Source of the DNA: CAVSWN01 sp046728115
Lineage (GTDB): Bacteria > Acidobacteriota > Vicinamibacteria > Vicinamibacterales > CAVVIG01
DNA: 5,902 bases
Assembly (NCBI GenBank): GCA_046728115.1
Contig: JBKPDW010000391.1
Span: 1-5,902, forward strand
Direction: 5' to 3'
The first letter of the stretch is position 1. Every line of letters starts with the position of its first letter. Both the position numbers and the translations under genes were made by a program. A model generated the notes under the pieces. The model did no database searches, was not told the DNA's origin, and was given only the letters and a program-made list of their open reading frames with translations. Positions 1 to 5,701 of this stretch are shown piece by piece.

Positions 1-592
1 AGCTGTGTCAGGCCACGCTGCGGCCGTGAAGCCGGAGTCCGCCTCCAGGCCTCATTACGCCACTCGCACGATAAAGCCCGAGGAACTGCATCACAACCGT
101 CAGCCGACACCGTCGGCAGCACAATGTCAGTGAAGCGCCGCGCCGGTCCGCAGTGATCCACGTGCGGCGGCCGCACGATCGACGGCGGGCGCGTACCAGC
201 TCGGCGCTCGTCGCCGGTGCGGCCTTCGATCGACAAGGCAGGAACGAGCGAACGACGGGCTCCGAGCAGTCGCTCGTCGCGCAGCGTGCGGTCGGAGGAG
301 GATGCCTCGCGAACACCCGACGATGTTGATGAAGCTGCCGTTGCGCTCAGTGCGCCTTGCGGTGACGACTGCTCCGGTGATCAGCAACATCGCCGCGAAC
401 AGGGACCTGCGTTTTGACGTTGTTCATCCCGCACCAACCTTCAAACCGATGTTCCCTGCCACAAGCAGCGACTTCGTCCGACGCTTCATCGTGACGTCGT
501 TCGTCTCCACCCGTACAACCATGGATCGGTACCGGAAGGTGCCACACGTGTTGGAAGCTTTTTCATCAGCCTCACACCGCTACCTGGGCAAG
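1..592. other. stretch without a supported gene
   Basis: No reading frame here gives a recognisable protein. The plus-strand frame 302-658 and minus-strand frames across 8-390 are arginine/serine-rich or proline-rich and show no domain pattern. A GGAGGAGG at 293-300 directly abuts the ATG at 302, too close to act as a ribosome binding site for it. On the minus strand one frame starts at an ATG (489) with MKRRTKSLLVAGNIG, meets a TGA at 424-426, and continues as TTSKRRSLFAAMLLITGAVV, a second signal-peptide-like segment, before becoming unrecognisable. This could be a decayed secreted-protein gene or chance. It lies downstream of the 593-1228 gene, and no clear intrinsic terminator was seen after that gene's stop. 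Confidence 0.5.
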
Positions 593-1228
593 TCACCGAA
601 ATTCGATTCGGATGTGTCGCAGCGTGCTGATTTGCTCCACGCCTGCTTCTCTGACTGAAAACTGGAACTCACGCCCGTCGTTCAGGGTGCCGGAGGACGC
701 GATCTCGATCTTCCCGTTACCCGGCCCCTGCGGTCGCAGCACGCCGATCTGGTTCACGTACTCGAAAAACGACGCGTAGCCGATCAGCAGAGACGGCAGT
801 GATGCGAGCTCGCCGATGGAGAGCTCGCCATCTGCGTTCGCCGCCTGAAGCTCGGACCAGCGGACGAACCAGATCGGAACCGCGCCGTCGCCCATCAGCA
901 ACGCGTAGACGGGGACCGGATCGATCGGAGGCGGGCCGTTCTTGTAGATGTCAAAGCCATGCACTGTGAGCGGACACCTGAAGGCCCTCAGATCGAAGCC
1001 ATCCAGCAGATTCGAGTCAGGCAGTACGCAGTCGGTCGCCCGCAGGAATGGAATCGCCGCCCATTCACCGTCCTGGAAGATCTGACCGCCTGGCGGCCGA
1101 GCGATGGAGGCATAAAACGGCGGGCCCGGATCCTGTGACGGAATCCACAATCGAACAGATGCATGCGGGAACGTTTCGAGGCACATCATGGTCGCTGGGA
1201 CTGCGAGCCACGCAATCGACTTCCTCAT
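593..1228 (-). CDS. secreted protein of unknown function, 211 aa
   Basis: Function unknown. The start at 1228 is preferred because AAGGAG lies six bases upstream (1235-1240) and the protein then begins MRKSIAWLAVPATM, a basic and hydrophobic N-terminus fitting a Sec signal peptide, probably cleaved around residues 23-24 (PHA/SV). A longer frame back to 1315 would bury this signal and lacks support. The mature part is rich in Pro, Gly and aromatic residues (DPGPPFYASI near 33-42, FQDGEWAAIPF at 51-61, NGPPPIDPVPV at 97-107) and has two cysteines, C67 and C85, that could form a disulfide. An EF-hand-like segment ANADGELSIGE (130-140) lacks the first acidic ligand, so calcium binding is not claimed. 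The last residues, RHIRIEFR, look like a terminal beta strand. From memory it resembles a secreted hypothetical protein family of Acidobacteriota. The gene is divergent from the kinase gene across a 214-base spacer, so a shared regulatory region is possible. Stop is TGA at 593-595. Confidence 0.82.
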   Translation of the reverse strand: MRKSIAWLAVPATMMCLETFPHASVRLWIPSQDPGPPFYASIARPPGGQIFQDGEWAAIPFLRATDCVLPDSNLLDGFDLRAFRCPLTVHGFDIYKNGPPPIDPVPVYALLMGDGAVPIWFVRWSELQAANADGELSIGELASLPSLLIGYASFFEYVNQIGVLRPQGPGNGKIEIASSGTLNDGREFQFSVREAGVEQISTLRHIRIEFR

Positions 1229-1234
1229 ATCGGT

Positions 1235-1240
1235 CTCCTT
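1235..1240 (-). promoter_or_regulatory. ribosome binding site AAGGAG of the 211-aa secreted protein gene
   Basis: On the minus strand the sequence reads AAGGAG, six bases (ACCGAT), then ATG. This spacing is near optimal and decides the start at 1228 against the longer frame that begins at 1315. Confidence 0.8.
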
Positions 1241-1259
1241 GCGCGTCAAAGGGCTCCTC

Positions 1260-1273
1260 GTGGCGCGCGCCAC
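1260..1273. promoter_or_regulatory. 14-bp perfect palindrome GTGGCGCGCGCCAC
   Basis: GTGGCGC is followed directly by its reverse complement GCGCCAC. It lies about 31 bases upstream of the 211-aa gene start and inside the divergent intergenic region. It could be an operator for a dimeric repressor or fold in the leader mRNA. Its alternating GC core makes chance occurrence in GC-rich DNA less unlikely than its length suggests. No -10/-35 pair for the minus-strand gene could be recognised around it. Confidence 0.35.
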
Positions 1274-1388
1274 ACACAATGCGCTGGACGAACGAAGAAG
1301 TCTCAGGAGATCCACAGGCTTTCATCAGGTTCTTATGCGAGCGTCTCGAGCACAACTGCTGAGGTGTCATGACGTGGGATCGGTATGT

Positions 1389-1402
1389 CGCCGACGTAGG
1401 CG
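1389..1402. promoter_or_regulatory. operator-like imperfect dyad CGCCGACGTAGGCG
   Basis: Six of the seven pairs in this 14-base dyad are complementary (CGCC and ACGT core and GGCG match; the G/A pair does not). It ends four bases before the TATAAT at 1407 and so occupies the position between the -35 and -10 elements, a usual place for a repressor or a MerR-type activator. Which protein binds is unknown; self-control by the winged-helix/FHA protein encoded in this operon is one possibility, although OmpR-type domains more often use direct repeats. Confidence 0.3.
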
Positions 1403-1406
1403 GGGC

Positions 1407-1412
1407 TATAAT
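1407..1412 (+). promoter_or_regulatory. probable sigma-70-type -10 element TATAAT for the kinase operon
   Basis: A perfect TATAAT stands in GC-rich DNA (GGGGC before it, CGCCC after). With initiation about seven bases downstream, the 5' leader before the ATG at 1443 would be about 24 bases. No good TTGACA match exists 16-19 bases upstream (the 17-base position is TATGTC), which suggests activator dependence or a weak basal promoter. The location also supports 1443 rather than upstream in-frame ATGs (1335, 1188) as the kinase start. Confidence 0.55.
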
Positions 1413-1442
1413 CGCCCGCACGAAATTCCGGCGAACCTGCTG

Positions 1443-4028
1443 ATGTCTTTCGTCTCTGGTGCTCGCTTTGGCGCCTTCGAAGTCCTTGAACGGATCGGCG
1501 CGGGCGGCATGGGTGAGGTCTACCGTGCCCGGGACACGCGCCTCGATCGCACCGTCGCTCTGAAGGTCATTCGGACTTCGGAGCTGCCCGGGCGCGACCG
1601 CGTCGAGCGCTTCAAGCACGAAGCGCGCGCAATCTCCAGGCTCAATCATCCCCACATCTGTGCGTTGTACGACATCGGTGAACAGGACGGCGAAGCCTTC
1701 CTGGTGATGGAGTACGTCGGTGGAGAAACGCTAGCCACTCGTCTCGAGCGAGGGTCCCTTCGGATGGAGGAGATCCTGCGCTACGGCGTGCAGATCGCGG
1801 AAGCGCTCGATGTGGCCCACCGCAACGGCGTCGTCCACCGCGATCTCAAGCCGAGCAACATCATGTTGGCTCGCGGCGGCGTGAAGCTGCTCGACTTCGG
1901 ACTTGCGAAGCTGCGCGATGTCGACGCTGACCGGATCGGGAATGCGACCACCATGAGCCTGGGGCTGTCCGAGGACGGGCTGATTCTCGGGTCGCTGCCG
2001 TACATGTCACCCGAGCAGCTCGAAGGAAAGCCAGTCGATGCACGCACCGATTTATTCGCGCTCGGCGCCGTGCTCTACGAAATGGTCACTGGTGAAGCGC
2101 CATTTCAGGGGACCAGCAAAGCGAGCCTAATCGTCGCTATTCTCTCGGAGGAGCCCATTCCGGCGGCGACGCGGCAACCGCTGATGCCGCCGCTCTTCGA
2201 TCGCACGATCAGGCGATGCCTCGCGAAGGCACCGGACGAACGCTGGCAGACGGCTGCAGATCTGGCCGCGGAGCTGAAGTACATAGCCGAGGCGTGGCAC
2301 AACGCACAACCGCCCACGCCGGCTCCGATCCAGCGCCGCGCGCGATCGGTTGTGATGACCGCAGCAGCGCTAAACATCGGTGCCGTACTGGCCTCGATAG
2401 GATTCCTCGCGCGGACGCCTGTTCGATCACAGCCATCATTTCAGTGGCTCACGTTTCGCCGCGGCATCATCACCGGTGCCCGAATTGCGCCTGACGGCCA
2501 GACTATTATCTATAGCGCTTCCTGGGAGGGTCAACCGTACGACCTGTATCTCACGCTCCTCGGAAGCCACGAATCGCGCTCGCTTGGCGTCGCTAATGCC
2601 CGTCTGTTCGCGGTCTCTTCATCGAATGAGCTGGCGTTCATGCGCGGCCGACAATCTGTGGGGCGCGCATTCGGCACGCTGGCCCGGATGCCGATGGCGG
2701 GCGGGGTCCCGCGGGAGCTGCTCGAAAATGTGGCCACGGCGGACTGGAATCCTGACGGATCTGCGCTTGCGATTATCCGGTCGATTCCGGAAGCGCCGGG
2801 AAGGGTCCAGATCGAGTATCCAATCGGACACAGGGTTTACGAGTCTCCTTCCAGTCTGAGTTCCTTGCGCGTTTCGCCTGGCGGCGATCACCTCGCATTC
2901 ATTGAGGGCAACGCGTCGAGAGCGATCGTTGTGCTCGATCGCGACGGGCAGAAGAAAGTCACGACGGCAGGATGGTCGCCGGCGCTCGGCGTCGCCTGGT
3001 CACCTGATGGCAAGGAGGTGTGGTTCACGGCCGGACGGCACGAACCCTCGGCCCTCAGGGCCCTCTCTCTGGACGGCAAAGAACGGTTACTGGCTGGCGC
3101 ACCTGACCTGCTCCGCATCCAGGATGTCCTTCGTGACGGTCGAGTGCTGGCCGTGCGCGATCACGGACGCGAAGGATTCGCGTGTCGTTCATCGGACGAT
3201 ACGAACGACCGTGATTTGAGCTGGTTCGACGGTTCGGCGATCGAGGCACTGTCCGACGACGGGCACACGGTTGTATTCGGTGAGCAACGCGGCGGCGGTG
3301 GAGGGACACGAGGAATCTATTTGAGGAACACGAACGGCTCGCCGGCCGTTCGCCTCGGAGACGGTCATCCGGAAGACCTGTCGCCGGATCGGAAATGGGT
3401 GCTCACGCGATCGGGCGGAGATGCAGAGACTTGGATGCTCCTCCCCGTCGGCGTTGGCTTACCCAGGATGCTGCCGCGCGGCAGCGTGGTCGAGCGATAC
3501 GAGGCGAATTTTCTTCCCGACGGCACCGGTGTCGTGTTCGGAGGACGCGAGGAGGGACGAGGAACACGCATCTTCGTGCAGGACCTCATTGGCGGCGTGC
3601 CCCGACCTGTTTCGCCGGAAGGGGTTCGCACCATCGGTCTGGTCACGCCCGACGGACACTTCGTCGTCGGCTCATCGCGTCAGCAGCATCTTCTGTTTAA
3701 TCTGAATGGCGGCCAGTCGCGCATGCTGCCATCCCTCTCCTCTGACGACTGGCCGATACAGTGGACTCCTGACGGTCGGGCATTGTACGTGGTACATGCG
3801 TCTCCGTGGTCGGACACAGTCGCACAGGTCTATCAGACGATGGAGGCGCAGGTCGACAAAGTCGAGATCGTTTCCGGAAGGCGAACGCCTTGGAAAACCC
3901 TGAAGCCAATGGACCCCGTCGGACTCGAAACAATCAATGACGTGTACGTCACTCCAGACGGCACCACATACTGTTATGGTTTCTTGCGGACGTTGTCCGA
4001 TCTGTTCTTGGTCACAGGCTTGAAGTGA
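1443..4028 (+). CDS. membrane Ser/Thr protein kinase with C-terminal PD40-type beta-propeller, 861 aa
   Basis: Hanks-type kinase that transfers the ATP gamma-phosphate to Ser/Thr, anchored in the inner membrane. Kinase domain about residues 10-280: glycine loop GAGGMGEVY (19-27), ATP lysine K41 in VALKVI, helix-C E60, catalytic HRDLKPSN with D134 and N139, DFG 151-153, P+1/SPE region ending at E191, D203 in RTDLFALG, and R267 of subdomain XI. All catalytic residues are present. The activation loop is long and holds T169, T170 and S172. RRAR (298-301) precedes a single hydrophobic helix about 302-323, giving a cytoplasmic kinase and an extracytoplasmic C-terminus. Residues about 335-861 carry about a dozen PD40/WD40-like strand motifs (for example APDGQTIIYSA 349-359, WSPDGKEVWFTA 519-530, WTPDGRALYVV 774-784), consistent with one large or two propellers of the TolB-like kind. 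The ending SDLFLVTGLK matches the usual C-terminus of acidobacterial kinases as I remember it, so the gene appears complete. The start at 1443 gives the typical short lead before the kinase fold, though no clear Shine-Dalgarno precedes it. Confidence 0.97.
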   Translation: MSFVSGARFGAFEVLERIGAGGMGEVYRARDTRLDRTVALKVIRTSELPGRDRVERFKHEARAISRLNHPHICALYDIGEQDGEAFLVMEYVGGETLATRLERGSLRMEEILRYGVQIAEALDVAHRNGVVHRDLKPSNIMLARGGVKLLDFGLAKLRDVDADRIGNATTMSLGLSEDGLILGSLPYMSPEQLEGKPVDARTDLFALGAVLYEMVTGEAPFQGTSKASLIVAILSEEPIPAATRQPLMPPLFDRTIRRCLAKAPDERWQTAADLAAELKYIAEAWHNAQPPTPAPIQRRARSVVMTAAALNIGAVLASIGFLARTPVRSQPSFQWLTFRRGIITGARIAPDGQTIIYSASWEGQPYDLYLTLLGSHESRSLGVANARLFAVSSSNELAFMRGRQSVGRAFGTLARMPMAGGVPRELLENVATADWNPDGSALAIIRSIPEAPGRVQIEYPIGHRVYESPSSLSSLRVSPGGDHLAFIEGNASRAIVVLDRDGQKKVTTAGWSPALGVAWSPDGKEVWFTAGRHEPSALRALSLDGKERLLAGAPDLLRIQDVLRDGRVLAVRDHGREGFACRSSDDTNDRDLSWFDGSAIEALSDDGHTVVFGEQRGGGGGTRGIYLRNTNGSPAVRLGDGHPEDLSPDRKWVLTRSGGDAETWMLLPVGVGLPRMLPRGSVVERYEANFLPDGTGVVFGGREEGRGTRIFVQDLIGGVPRPVSPEGVRTIGLVTPDGHFVVGSSRQQHLLFNLNGGQSRMLPSLSSDDWPIQWTPDGRALYVVHASPWSDTVAQVYQTMEAQVDKVEIVSGRRTPWKTLKPMDPVGLETINDVYVTPDGTTYCYGFLRTLSDLFLVTGLK

Positions 4029-4672
4029 CCCATGCGCGGCGCGTTGGATTTGGTGAACTCATCTTCGACTCGGATACAAAAGAACTGCTTCGAAATGGTG
4101 TACCGGTCACTCTCTCACCAAAGGCATTCCAGCTGCTCGAAATCCTGATCGAGAGCCGACCGAAAGCGCTCTCGAAATCGGAGCTGCACGATCGCCTGTG
4201 GCCGCACACGTTCGTCGTCGAGGCCAATCTCTCCAATCTGATTGGTGAGGTGCGCCGCGCCCTCGACGACGATCCGAAAGAGCCGCAGTTCATTCGCACG
4301 ATCCATCGGTTTGGGTACGCGTTTCGTGGTGATACGAAGGATCTGGTGCGCGAGGTGAGCCGGATTGTGTGCCGAGTGGTGTGGGCTGGCGGCAGCGCGA
4401 TGCTCGACGATGGGGAGCACATCATCGGTCGTGAATCGGACGCAGCCATCTTTCTCGATTCCCCCAGTGTTTCTCGTCGTCACGCGCGAATCCGCGTCGC
4501 GAACGGTCAGGCAACCTTCGAGGATCTCGGCAGCAAGAACGGTTCGTCTCTGGCAGGCCGTCGGATCCAGGGCCCCGTGGGGCTCGCCGACGGCGACGTG
4601 ATCACGACGGGCGTCGTCGAGCTGACGTTCCGGATGATCCGCCCGGCGGTCCCCACCGAGAGCGTTCGATAG
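4025..4672 (+). CDS. winged-helix (OmpR/PhoB-type) plus FHA transcription regulator, 215 aa
   Basis: Predicted cytoplasmic DNA-binding protein that reads Ser/Thr phosphorylation. Residues about 8-101 are an OmpR/PhoB/CadC-type winged helix: N-terminal strands (FGELIFDSDTKELLRNG), SPKAFQLLEIL helix, SKSELHDRLWP, recognition helix around NLSNLIGEVRRAL (68-80), and the wing RTIHRFGYAFRG. Residues about 115-204 are an FHA domain with G135-R136, S150-R151-R152-H153 and N172-G173, the residues that contact phosphothreonine in this family. There is no receiver domain and no BTAD, so input must come through the FHA domain. The GTG start overlaps the kinase stop (GTGA, 4025-4028), no good Shine-Dalgarno is present, and translation is probably coupled to the kinase. 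A nearby ATG at 4032 is out of frame. EmbR, regulated by PknH in mycobacteria, is the closest known analogue but is larger. Stop is TAG at 4670-4672. Confidence 0.95.
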   Translation: MTHARRVGFGELIFDSDTKELLRNGVPVTLSPKAFQLLEILIESRPKALSKSELHDRLWPHTFVVEANLSNLIGEVRRALDDDPKEPQFIRTIHRFGYAFRGDTKDLVREVSRIVCRVVWAGGSAMLDDGEHIIGRESDAAIFLDSPSVSRRHARIRVANGQATFEDLGSKNGSSLAGRRIQGPVGLADGDVITTGVVELTFRMIRPAVPTESVR

Positions 4673-4685
4673 CACGCGTCGCAGT

Positions 4686-4817
4686 CTACGCTTCGCTCAC
4701 CGTCCGCGCGAACGCGGGCGTGCTGACATTCTCCATCAGATGCGTGGGCCGGCCTAGCGCTGTGAACCAGAAGATTCCGAGCACCGCGTATGCGAACGCG
4801 AACCGGCAAGGAACCAT
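4686..4817 (-). CDS. possible small single-pass membrane protein, 43 aa, or 3' remnant of a larger gene
   Basis: The frame reads MVPCRFAFAYAVLGIFWFTA, then a basic/polar turn (LGRPTHLMEN), then VSTPAFARTVSEA and TAG. It has one strongly hydrophobic aromatic helix about residues 6-22. Third codon positions are mostly G or C (about 34 of 43), as expected of a real gene in this GC-rich DNA and better than the neighbouring short frames. AGAAGGG lies only two bases before the ATG, closer than ideal, and an in-frame TGA lies upstream at about 4838-4840, so the frame cannot extend without a frameshift. The overlapping frame beginning at GTG 4878 could supply a 5' part if one base were lost. It converges on the FHA gene with a 13-base gap. 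Function unrecognised. Confidence 0.3.
   Translation of the reverse strand: MVPCRFAFAYAVLGIFWFTALGRPTHLMENVSTPAFARTVSEA
4701..4720. terminator. GC-rich hairpin just past the winged-helix/FHA gene, possible terminator
   Basis: CGTCCGCG and CGCGGGCG pair over eight positions (one G-T wobble) around the loop CGAA, or TTCG on the minus strand. It begins 29 bases after the stop of the winged-helix/FHA gene. There is no T-run after it on the plus strand, so intrinsic termination is not shown; it also lies inside the small minus-strand ORF, where it could be chance in GC-rich codons. Confidence 0.25.
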
Positions 4818-4870
4818 TTCCCTTCTCGCACCACCTTGTCAGCACAGTGGCAGGCGCCCTCAAGCGCGCC

Positions 4871-4996
4871 TCAATCACGCGAGTGTATCCGTGAGGAGCA
4901 TCCGCGTCGCGTCATTCCGTTCGCATCGTCGAGGAAGACGATCGTCTCGCCGCTAAGACTGTTGGCCCTTCGACCGAGGCGCGAACCTGTTTGCAT
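4871..4996 (-). CDS. weak 41-aa ORF, in frame with the upstream short ORF
   Basis: It begins MQTGSRLGRR, contains LSGETIVFLDDANGMTR and ends SRIHSRD before TGA. It lies in the same frame as the 5045-5179 ORF, separated by one TAA and sixteen sense codons. No ribosome binding site is seen and third-position GC is only moderate. It could be the second half of a broken gene or spurious. Confidence 0.13.
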   Translation of the reverse strand: MQTGSRLGRRANSLSGETIVFLDDANGMTRRGCSSRIHSRD

Positions 4997-5044
4997 GGTT
5001 CGGGATTTTGGTTCGGATCCCCGATCCGCTTCACGACGACGCGC

Positions 5045-5179
5045 TTAGGCGATAGCAGCCGCCGAATTGCGAGTGACGTCCGAGAATTTCAGATCAGCGA
5101 ACACCATCTCGCCAGGTTCGAGACTGAGCTCGCGCTCTGACAGTAGCGCCCCGGCCGCCACAAAGATAGTTGATGACAT
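5045..5179 (-). CDS. weak 44-aa ORF directly downstream of the 144-aa secreted protein gene
   Basis: It starts 14 bases after the stop of the 5194-5628 gene and reads MSSTIFVAAGALLSERELSL, then EPGEMVFADLKFSDVTRNSA and AAIA before TAA. The amino-acid mix (acidic residues, few arginines) is more protein-like than the shadow frames around it, but there is no ribosome binding site and third-position GC is only moderate. It could be a small coupled gene, a decayed gene that continued in the same frame past the TAA (see 4871-4996), or chance. Function unrecognised. Confidence 0.2.
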   Translation of the reverse strand: MSSTIFVAAGALLSERELSLEPGEMVFADLKFSDVTRNSAAAIA

Positions 5180-5193
5180 ACGGGGTACACTCG

Positions 5194-5628
5194 CTACTGC
5201 GGTTGGCGCAGTTCACGCATCACCGTGTCTTTACAACCACGCACGACGGGGGCAGCCTGCTTGAGCACCGCTTGTATCTTTTCGGGTGGCGGGCCTGCCA
5301 TCAAGGTCCCGAGCGCGTTAAAGTTCGGAAATTCAAGAACAACGTGAAGCCGCCCTACTTCACCGAACATTTCAGAGTAGACGCGGTATGTCTCGAAAGG
5401 CGGCTTCGTGTCACGTGGCTTGGACAGAGCAGCCATCTCGAGGGCCCACTTTGTTGCTTCTTCACCCTTACCCGTCACTACGTCGCACGAGCGCACCAAG
5501 ACAAACCGGCCCGTTGGTTCCGACATAGCCGTTTGCGATGGCTGCTGCGGCATCTGCTGTTGTCGTGCGGACAAGCCGACCGTGACTAGCATTAGCGTCA
5601 AGAGCGTAATCGATTTGCAGCGTCTCAT
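5194..5628 (-). CDS. small secreted protein, probable dimeric alpha/beta-barrel (ferredoxin-like) fold, 144 aa
   Basis: Function unknown. The N-terminus MRRCKSITLLTLMLVTVGLS is a Sec signal peptide with likely cleavage near residue 21 (SA/RQ), followed by a Gln/Pro-rich linker (22-40). The mature domain about 41-140 follows strand-helix-strand-strand-helix order: RFVLVRSCDV strand, GEEATKWALEMAALSK helix, FETYRVYSEM and RLHVVLEF strands, NFNALGTLM helix, and a second helix with PPPEKIQAVLKQAAPVV. This order and the near-100-residue size suggest the ABM/NIPSNAP-like dimeric barrel superfamily, an inference from pattern only. C48 and C132 could form a disulfide outside the cytoplasm. The start is fixed by AAGGAGG five bases upstream. 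The ORF stops at TAG (5194-5196). An inverted repeat and a possible leader ORF lie upstream. Confidence 0.88.
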   Translation of the reverse strand: MRRCKSITLLTLMLVTVGLSARQQQMPQQPSQTAMSEPTGRFVLVRSCDVVTGKGEEATKWALEMAALSKPRDTKPPFETYRVYSEMFGEVGRLHVVLEFPNFNALGTLMAGPPPEKIQAVLKQAAPVVRGCKDTVMRELRQPQ

Positions 5629-5633
5629 TGTGT

Positions 5634-5640
5634 CCTCCTT
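5634..5640 (-). promoter_or_regulatory. ribosome binding site AAGGAGG of the 144-aa secreted protein gene
   Basis: Minus strand reads AAGGAGG, five bases (ACACA), then ATG at 5628. This is a near-consensus Shine-Dalgarno sequence, stronger than those of the kinase and regulator genes in this window. Confidence 0.88.
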
Positions 5641-5680
5641 GCCCGCAGACAGACGAACCTACGGAACATGTGCTCTGGGT

Positions 5681-5701
5681 CCCTGAGTATCCTTCTCAGG
5701 G
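5681..5701. promoter_or_regulatory. inverted repeat CCCTGAG-N7-CTCAGGG upstream of the 144-aa gene
   Basis: Two perfect 7-base arms (5681-5687 and 5695-5701) flank the loop TATCCTT. It lies 53 bases before the ATG of the secreted protein gene. On the minus strand the loop and right arm contain GATACT, a possible -10 element, though TTGCAA upstream is 21 bases away, too far for a good -35. No T-run follows on either strand, so it is not a typical intrinsic terminator. It could be an operator or an mRNA hairpin. Confidence 0.4.

Larger units (their letters stand above)
4673..5193. other. stretch between convergent genes with only short minus-strand ORFs
   Basis: No gene of normal length is convincing here. 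The plus-strand frames (4720-4956, 4836-5048, 5067-5264) are arginine/serine-rich and have no ribosome binding site. The minus strand holds three short ORFs listed separately (4686-4817, 4871-4996, 5045-5179), the last two in one frame split by a TAA. The stretch also holds a hairpin at 4701-4720, the perfect dyad CGGATC-CCC-GATCCG at 5014-5028, and a GGTTCGG direct repeat at 4997-5003 and 5010-5016. The T-arm-like GGTTCGGATCC is not part of a foldable tRNA. The stretch may be a decayed gene or a set of very small genes. Confidence 0.45.

Noticed and set aside
302..658. 118-aa plus-strand ORF after GGAGGAGG
   Set aside because: The purine run touches the ATG with no spacer, the protein has no recognisable motif, and its 3' end lies antisense to the better supported 211-aa gene.
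1022..1228. EF-hand or lipoprotein reading of the 211-aa protein
   Set aside because: The EF-like loop lacks its first acidic ligand, and the signal-region cysteine at residue 16 (MMCLE) is not in a proper lipobox.
1188..1442. Upstream extension of the kinase (85 extra residues)
   Set aside because: It would overlap the start of the divergent gene, pass through the TATAAT box, and add Arg-rich sequence unlike the short lead normally found before this kinase fold.
1065..1655. 196-aa minus-strand ORF across the divergent region
   Set aside because: It runs antisense through the conserved kinase N-terminus and the promoter, and overlaps the signal peptide of the 211-aa gene. Its sequence shows no domain and no ribosome binding site.
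4115..4675. 186-aa and 145-aa minus-strand ORFs opposite the winged-helix/FHA gene
   Set aside because: They are antisense shadows of a gene with clear domain motifs, and their translations are Arg/Ser-rich without a recognisable fold.
4997..5028. tRNA-like T-arm GGTTCGGATCC
   Set aside because: No matching acceptor, D or anticodon stems can be formed around it, and the arms of the T-stem do not pair.
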